Below, piece by piece: positions 58,151 through 64,000 of a DNA stretch of 64,000 nucleotides. The position numbers and the translations under genes are program-made. Source of the stretch: Lineus longissimus. Taxonomy: Eukaryota > Nemertea > Pilidiophora > Heteronemertea > Lineidae. Each line of letters starts with the position of its first letter. The first letter of the stretch is position 1. The notes beneath the pieces were generated by a model. That model had not been told where the DNA came from. It ran no database searches and saw only the letters and a program-made list of their open reading frames with translations. The DNA lies in contig NC_088314.1 in the NCBI RefSeq assembly GCF_910592395.1, positions 13,204,001-13,268,000 of the forward strand, given 5' to 3'.

Positions 58151-58440
58151 GAGGTTGCGCACTCAAAGGATTTGATATACAGGTCCAGACTGCCTTAACT
58201 GCTTCCCCCAAGGTTGAGACCATGCATTGACTGGACTTGTTTTTTCACAACCCGCACTTCAAAGGAATTGATACATAGGTCCAGACTGCATTTACTAGTT
58301 GTCCTAGGGTGTGACCATGCATCTAATGGAGTGGTTTGTCTCAAGCTGAACTTCAACGGATTTCATGTAAAGGTCCAGACTGCAGTTACTGGTTGTCTAC
58401 TGGGTTGTGACCATGCATCTACTGGGTTGTGGCTGTCGAA
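58150..58440. repeat. ~95-bp minisatellite, three units
   Basis: AGGTCCAGACTGC occurs at 58181, 58277 and 58371. Each is preceded by CAAAGGATTTGATA-like and followed by GTTACTGGTTGT...GACCATGCAT-like sequence. The units are diverged. Confidence 0.75.
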
Positions 58441-58505
58441 GGAACCATCGCAACTAGTAAGACTTACCCTCTGTTACAACCTTCAACATGTAATCGCACT
58501 ATGAA

Positions 58506-58925
58506 GTCATATGAAACTTTGTACACAGGACCCCCAGGTCAGGACTGATGACCTCTGACAATGAATTTCGGTCCGATCTGATTCTTTACTTGGCCACCAG
58601 GGGGCCAGAAGTGGAAACCTAAAAAGTGTGATATCTCTCTTATGAGTGACTCGTTTTCGTTAAAAAAATTGATGGTAGGTTCTCCTAGAAAGGATACATC
58701 CCATACTGGACGGGTTTTTGATTTGACATAATTTTCCAGGTCACAGAGGTCAAATGGCGTAAATTGGCCGTTTGAGTGTAACTGTGGCACGTTTTTTAAC
58801 CGCTAAAGCTATGAACTTGAAATTTGGTACACGTGACTCCCTACGTCATGTTACCTGGAAGACCGAATTTCGATCTGATCTGATTCTCGACTTGGCCACC
58901 AGGAGCCCAAAACTAACAAAGGTAA
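58506..58925. repeat. Second array of the ~301-bp repeat family
   Basis: About 1.3 units with the GCCACCAGGGGGCC, AAAAAGTGTGATATCTC and GTCACAGAGGTCAAATGGCG landmarks of the 33-34 kb array, same orientation. The array is broken off by the foldback element at 58930. Confidence 0.85.
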
Positions 58926-58929
58926 AAAG

Positions 58930-59869
58930 GGGTGTATACAAAACCAAGACCTAAGACATAAGACCTAAGACCTAAGATCCCCGAAGTACAAAACTAAGAC
59001 CCAGGTACAAAACTAAGATCCCCGAGGTACAAAACTAAGACCCGGGGAGGCCAATTCCAAACTAAAATTTTGAAGAAAAATATCAGAGTCTTAGTTTTGT
59101 ACATCAGGGGATCTTAGTTTTGTACGTACAAAACTAAGATCCCCCGAGGTACAAAACTAAGACCCAATTCCAAACTGAAATTTTGAAGAAAAATATCAGA
59201 GTCTTAGTTTTGTACATCAGAGGATCTTAGTTTTGTACGTAAACTAGGATCCCCTGATGTACAAAACTAAGACTCTGATATTTTTCTTCAAAATTTCAGT
59301 TTGGAATTGGGTCTTAGTTTTGTACCTCGGGGGATCTTAGTTTTGTACGTACAAAACTAAGATCCCCTGATGTACAAAACTAAGACTCTGATATTTTTCT
59401 TCAAAATTTCAGTTTGGAATTGGGTCTTAGTTTTGTACCTCGGGGATCTTAGTTTTGTACGTACAAAACTAAGATCCCCTGATGTACAAAACTAAGACTC
59501 TGATATTTTTCTTCAAAATTTTAGTTTGGAATTGGCCTCCCCGGGTCTTAGTTTTGTACCTCGGGGGATCTTAGGTCTTAGGTCTTATGTCTTAGGTCTT
59601 GGTTTTGTATACACCCAAATTTCAGTTTGGAATTGGGTCTTAGTTTTGTACCTCGGGGGATCTTAGTTTTGTACGTACAAAACTAAGATCCCCTGATGTA
59701 CAAAACTAAGACTCTGATATTTTTCTTCAAAATTTTAGTTTGGAATTGGCCTCCCGGGTCTTAGTTTTGTACCTCGGGGATCTTAGTTTTGTACCTGGGT
59801 CTTAGTTTTGTACTTCGGGGATCTTAGGTCTTAGGTCTTATGTCTTAGGTCTTGGTTTTGTATACACCC
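58930..59869. mobile_element. Multi-palindrome foldback element
   Basis: The outer ends GGGTGTATACAAAACCAAGA and its complement (to 59869) are inverted, followed by AAGACCTAAGACATAAGACC-type arms. The interior is built from one module (GTACAAAACTAAGATCCCC, TCAGAGTCTTAGTTTTGTAC, TTTTTCTTCAAAATT) in alternating orientation. TTAGTTTTGTACGTACAAAA palindromes separate the modules, and at least seven orientation switches can be followed. No ORF and no clear target duplication is present. Confidence 0.88.
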
Positions 59870-60236
59870 GTTTTGTGATGGAATATTTATACGAACTGCA
59901 AAGAAAGACTGAGCATCTCTACATTCAGTTAAGCGCCAGAGCCATGAACCTCTTGTTTAGTATCACAGCCCAATATCATGCCATTGACAGTGCATCCGAC
60001 AAATGAACCATACTAATTTTAGTGTCAAATGCACAAGGAAAAAGTACACACTATTATAATTTCTATTTTCGGAAACATTATATCGACAAAACTAAATAGA
60101 CACAGGTATCTCTTAGTTTGTACTCTCCTTCGTCCTTGTTTTTTAGGAAACGGTCCAGCCTAGTCGACGGAAGTAACTGAGAAGGCTCTCATAGGTGGCA
60201 TCACTCTTGTCCTGGCATTACTCTTGCCTTCTTACG
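59870..60236. other. No identifiable gene
   Basis: Spacer between the foldback element and the BEL/Pao remnant. Confidence 0.35.
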
Positions 60237-60978
60237 TTCTTAGGCGGTGCACTTTGTCTCCCAATTCCGGATCTCCTCTCGGCCTCTAATAATCCAATAC
60301 TTGGCTGACATCTCTGACAGTATCTTGTTCATTCCAGCCACATGATGCTCTCTTTCATTGTAGAATCGCACAAATAACTGTGTCACTGGGTGTATCGGAA
60401 GACAGGTTTTTAGCGTAGGTTATAATAGGCGACCGTTGCTGCGAAGAATGAAGTCGGCATCTAATTTTGGAGACAGGCCTGCTATCTGACTGGACTTGGG
60501 CAGCTCCCTTCCATGCATACACCCTGTACTCCTCTGCAAAGGCTCCTTTCAGGCGCTGTCTAATCAAGAGTAACTCGGCTGCCTTTACTTCCTCAACATC
60601 GAGTTCTCCTTTTTCCTCTCAGTGGGGGTTGCCTGACGATTTCTGATAATCCGCTTCATCCATGCATGAAGACGTGCCAATCTCTGCCTGCTGGAGAATC
60701 GGGAATGGTCCAATCTTGTATCTGAAAGGTTCATAACTTGCTTCAGACTGCTCTTTTCCTCTATGGTGACGTATCTGCTCTCATTTTTCATTTTATTCTT
60801 GGCCTCATCTCCCAGTTCCACAACTTTCTCTGGCCTCCCGGATGGATCCCTCTGCAGAAACCCCGCGCCGTCGCGCCATAGGCTTGACTCAGCTAAGTCC
60901 TTTGTTTTTACTCCCCTTGATGGCAGGTCTGCCAGCTTTTCCTTAGTTGGAACATATCTCCATTGTTGTGGGTCTGTA
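60237..60978 (-). pseudogene. BEL/Pao retrotransposon pol remnant
   Basis: Read leftward: DPQQWRYVPTKEKLADLPSR and GVKTKDLAESSLWRDGAGFL (end of the RNase H region), a Glu/Lys-rich linker, LLLIRQRLKGAFAEEYRV (pre-integrase helix), then after a frameshift QLFVRFYNEREHHVAGMNK and YWIIRGREEIRNW with a following Cys, the H-x-H ... C zinc-binding part of the integrase. This order is specific to BEL/Pao elements. Stops and shifts break it, and the upstream part is cut off by the Ty3/Gypsy LTR at 60980. Confidence 0.85.
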
Positions 60979-60979
60979 T

Positions 60980-61168
60980 TGTAGTGTCCAAGGATACATG
61001 CTCATGTTCAGTTCCCACTAACCCTTAGGTTCTCCCCTAGTGTATGTCTATGACACTAACAGGAACCGGAGGTATTATGTATGTAGCCAATATGATGATC
61101 TCAATAGTAAATGTTATGTTCTATTATCCAACGATAATCTTCATGATCAGAGGACCATCAATCCTACA
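60980..61168 (+). repeat. Probable 5' LTR of a Ty3/Gypsy element
   Basis: Starts TGTAGTG directly where BEL coding sequence stops and ends ...CTACA two bases before a primer-binding-like site, giving a 189-bp LTR. The 3' LTR would lie beyond the window, so the borders are inferred from the TG...CA rule and the BEL break. Confidence 0.55.
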
Positions 61169-61170
61169 TC

Positions 61171-61180
61171 TGGCGACGAG
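61171..61180 (+). promoter_or_regulatory. Primer binding site, serine tRNA type
   Basis: TGGCGACGAG is complementary to the CTCGTCGCCA 3' end of serine tRNAs, the primer used by Mag-type Ty3/Gypsy elements. Placement two bases after the presumed LTR end fits. Confidence 0.65.
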
Positions 61181-61337
61181 GATGTTAAAGAACGTCTCAA
61201 GCAACAGCACAACTACCGATTTCATGAAAAGCAATGACATTTGGGCCAAAATCTGAACTTTTCTCAGCTGAATCTCGCCCTCAGTCTCAGTGATAGCTCT
61301 ACATTGCCCAGTGCATGCACACAGCTCCTAGTGCATC

Positions 61338-63979
61338 ATGACGTCTCTCCCAGCCGTCCTAGCTTTTGACCTCTCTCAGGATGGTAACATAGGGCCCAGA
61401 TGGGAAAAGTGGTTAACAAGATTGCAGCGCCTACTCCTTGGCATGAACATAACAAACGCAGCAAGGAAGCACGCATTACTGCTTCACTATGCAGGCCCAG
61501 ATGTCGATGAAATCTTTGAAACACTTACGGTGCCAGACCCCCACTGGTGATGAAACGATTTTCGACACAACTGCCAAAGCCCTCACGACCTATTTCACGC
61601 CACGCACGAACACAGCTTTCGAAGTATACACGTTCAGATAGTGCAACAAGGATCACGGTGAGTCAATCGACTCCTACGTCACAAGGCTTCGCAAGCTCGC
61701 CAAGTCTTGTGGATTTACAGACGTCAACAAGGAAATAAACGACCAGATCATCCTTGCGTGCTCGTCTCAATCCCTACGCCGACGTGCTTTACGACAGAAC
61801 CTCCAACTTGAAGACCTCATCGCTGCTGCCCGAGCTTTGGAGCTCAGTGATAAACAAGCCGACAAAGTGGAATCCGCCACTAAAGCCTCCGTGAATGCCG
61901 TCCAACGGTCAGCTAGCCGCGGCAGAGGCCGACAACGAAGTTGAGGTGGTCATCAACAACACAGGCCACAGCCCAGATCACGGTCTCACTCCAAATATCA
62001 ACCCCCAAAGCACGATTCGCAACCATACACGACGACCAACCCGCGAAAGCAGCCCTCTTCGAGAAACAGCAAGAGCGGCTACTTCTGTGGCAGTTCCACA
62101 CGCCATCATAAGAACGATGCAAGTTGTCCCGCCACAGGCAAAGAATGCAGCGCCTGTGGTACAGTCGGTCATTTCAACAAGGTTTGCCAGAAAAGTCAAC
62201 GACAAGCACGTGCGGAACGCCAGCCAAAGTGAACCATCAACTCAGCCAGTAGATCTAGACTCGGATGATGAGTACGTATACTCAGTTAGAAACGTAGCTC
62301 AGTCGAAAACTCGCCTACCACGATGCCGCATAAAGCTGAACACCTGTCCTATGCAGTTCATGATCGACACCGGAGCATCGGTCAACCTCATCGACGAAGC
62401 CTCATACGATGAATTACGCCAATCTCGCCCACACACAGCACAGCTGCTGACGCCAAAGACCAAATTGTATCCATACGGTTCGAAGACGCCGTTGCCCGTC
62501 ACAGGAACGTTCACAGCCAATGTCCGTCACGGAGAAATGTCGACACAGACAACATTCTACGTCGTGCCAGGAGCAGGAGGCAACCTTCTAAGTTTCACAA
62601 CTGCCGAAACCCTAGGCATGATCTCCATCAATTTTAACGTGAACGCGGAACCTGACGTAATTCAAGAATTTCCAGACTTGTTTAAACCCGGGATCGGCAA
62701 ACTTCGTGGACGCCAAGCCAAGCTCCATATCAACACCGAAGTTCCACCTAAACACCAGCGCCACAGACGGATCCCATTCCACATCAGGAAAGATGTGGAA
62801 TCCGAAATCGATCGTCTCATCAAACTGGACATTATCGAGAAAGCCGATGGTCCAACGCCGTGGGTAAGCCCAATCGTCGCAGTGCCTAAGAAAAATGGCA
62901 AAACTCGCATCTGCGTCGACATGCGTGCAGCAAATACCGCCATCCTACGTGAGAAACATCCGATGCCATCAATAGATGAACTTATCACCGATCTTAATGG
63001 ACCGACAGTGTTTACGACACTAGACCTAACCAGCGCATACCATCAACTCGAGCTCGATCCAAAATCACGATACATTACGACCTTCAGCACTCACATGGGA
63101 CTTTATCGATACAAGAGACTCCTGTTCGGTGTAAATGCCACTTCGGAAGTGTTCCAGTGCACCATTGCAGAGATTCTTTGCGACATCAACGGTTGCATCA
63201 ATATCTCTGATTACATCATTGTTCACGGAAAAACCAAGCGAGAGCACGATATGAACTTGAAAGCAGTCCTACAGCAACTTCAGGACTACGAAGCGCGTCT
63301 AAACCTCAAAAAATGCAAGTTCGCACAACACCATGTGTCCCTCTATGGTCATGTTTTTGGCAAAGACGGTCTAGCTGCAGATCCGAAGAAAATCGACGCA
63401 CTCGTAAACGCTCCACCGCCCAACAACGCATCCGCAGTCAAATCTCTTCTTGGCATGGCTCAATACGTTTCCAGATTCGTTCCCAACTACGCTTCGATAA
63501 CCACACCACTTCGTGAGCTGACGCGCAAGGACACACCATGGATCTGGGACAGCCGCCACCAACAATCGTTTAAGGACCTCCAGCAAGCCCTAGCTGGTGC
63601 TGAGGTTATGGAGTATTTCGACGCCAAGAAACACTCAGAAATCATCGTCGATGCCAGCCCAACCGGTCTCGGAGCCATCCTCACCCAAAATAACAAGGTC
63701 GTTAGCTATGCCAGCCGTGCACTCTCAGATGTCGAATCACGATACTCGCAAACCGATCGCGAAATGCTAGCCGCAGTATGGGGAGCCGAGCACTTTCATT
63801 TGTACATCTACGGCTCACACTTTACGATTATAACCGACCACAAACCACTCCTTGGAATCGTAAACAGCACGATGCCAGCTTCTGCCAGGATGGAAAGGTG
63901 GCGCCTCCGTCTCACTCTCTATAGCTTCGATCTTGCATACACTGTAAATCTGGACGCAAGGGCCCAACGCGCCGCGTAG
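61338..63979 (+). pseudogene. Ty3/Gypsy gag-pol remnant
   Basis: The gag capsid region (about 61338-61940) needs one frameshift near 61540 and crosses stops near 61640 and 61942. A zinc knuckle CSACGTVGHFNKVC (62146-62187) lies out of frame with the long pol frame. That frame then gives an aspartic protease (FMIDTGASVNLID, near 62360), RT with TTLDLTSAYHQ (near 63018), and RNase H (VDASPTGLGAIL near 63650; TDREMLAAVW near 63755). At the RT active site the sequence is ISDYIIVHG: the second Asp of the usual pair is Tyr, which would abolish polymerisation. The frame stops at 63979 within foreign sequence, and no integrase is present. The copy is defective. Confidence 0.85.
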
Positions 63980-64000
63980 CGGCAAAAAAGCGAAGCTGGC

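Larger units (their letters stand above)
60980..64000 (+). mobile_element. Ty3/Gypsy (Mag-like) retrotransposon, truncated by window edge
   Basis: 5' LTR, primer site, gag and pol follow in normal order. It is inserted in BEL/Pao sequence. Beyond 63950 the polyprotein changes abruptly into a sequence also found at 42518-42565, so the integrase and 3' part may be lost or displaced. Confidence 0.8.

Noticed and set aside
57635-58230. ORFs of 67-112 codons on both strands
   Set aside because: No recognisable domain or splice context; mutual shadows.

Overview
This is animal nuclear DNA, most likely from a marine invertebrate. Lancelet, hemichordate, echinoderm or a lophotrochozoan would all fit, and the sequence alone does not decide. 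Short exons with GT/AG borders sit in AT-rich, repeat-packed DNA. The transposon mix is broad: pogo/Tigger, PIF/Harbinger, a THAP/TTAA Kolobok-like element, foldback elements, a MULE-like MITE, Penelope, LINE, BEL/Pao, Ty3/Gypsy and a tRNA-derived SINE. No bacterial-type operon, CRISPR array or rRNA is present. Nearly everything recognisable is mobile DNA. Candidate host exons are few: a PAN/apple-like exon near 6.6-6.9 kb, an unassigned 319-codon ORF at 9.7-10.6 kb and a C-type-lectin-like tail at 55.6 kb.

Layout. 0-9 kb: a 411-bp palindromic MITE, then a pogo-type element (1770-6229, TA duplications) whose dead gene carries an 81-bp satellite, then a 1.2-kb foldback element with a 6-bp duplication. 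11-20 kb: a four-level nest. A pogo element (11017-20057) is interrupted by a TTAA-flanked Kolobok-like element (12842-19379) carrying a THAP ORF. That element is interrupted by a 5.2-kb transposon (14216-19370) with 30-bp inverted ends. The innermost transposon contains a SINE and an apparently intact three-exon gene for an 897-residue transposase-like protein of a family I cannot name firmly. 25-30 kb: two Harbinger elements; the second keeps both of its genes, a MADF gene with the antisense transposase inside its intron. 30-32 kb: a third pogo element with two MITEs. 33-35 kb: a ~301-bp tandem repeat between direct repeats. 36-37 kb: a MITE with a perfect 9-bp duplication. 43-46 kb: shuffled local duplications. 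48-52 kb: a LINE split by a Harbinger-type sequence with an intact Myb-like gene. 52-55 kb: a degraded Penelope element. 59-60 kb: an intricate palindromic foldback. 60-64 kb: a dead Ty3/Gypsy element inserted in a BEL/Pao remnant, running to the window edge.

The most notable finding is the innermost 14216-19370 transposon. Its gene has matching splice phases, its ends carry a dispersed subterminal motif, and its three insertion boundaries can be resolved to the base or within a few bases.
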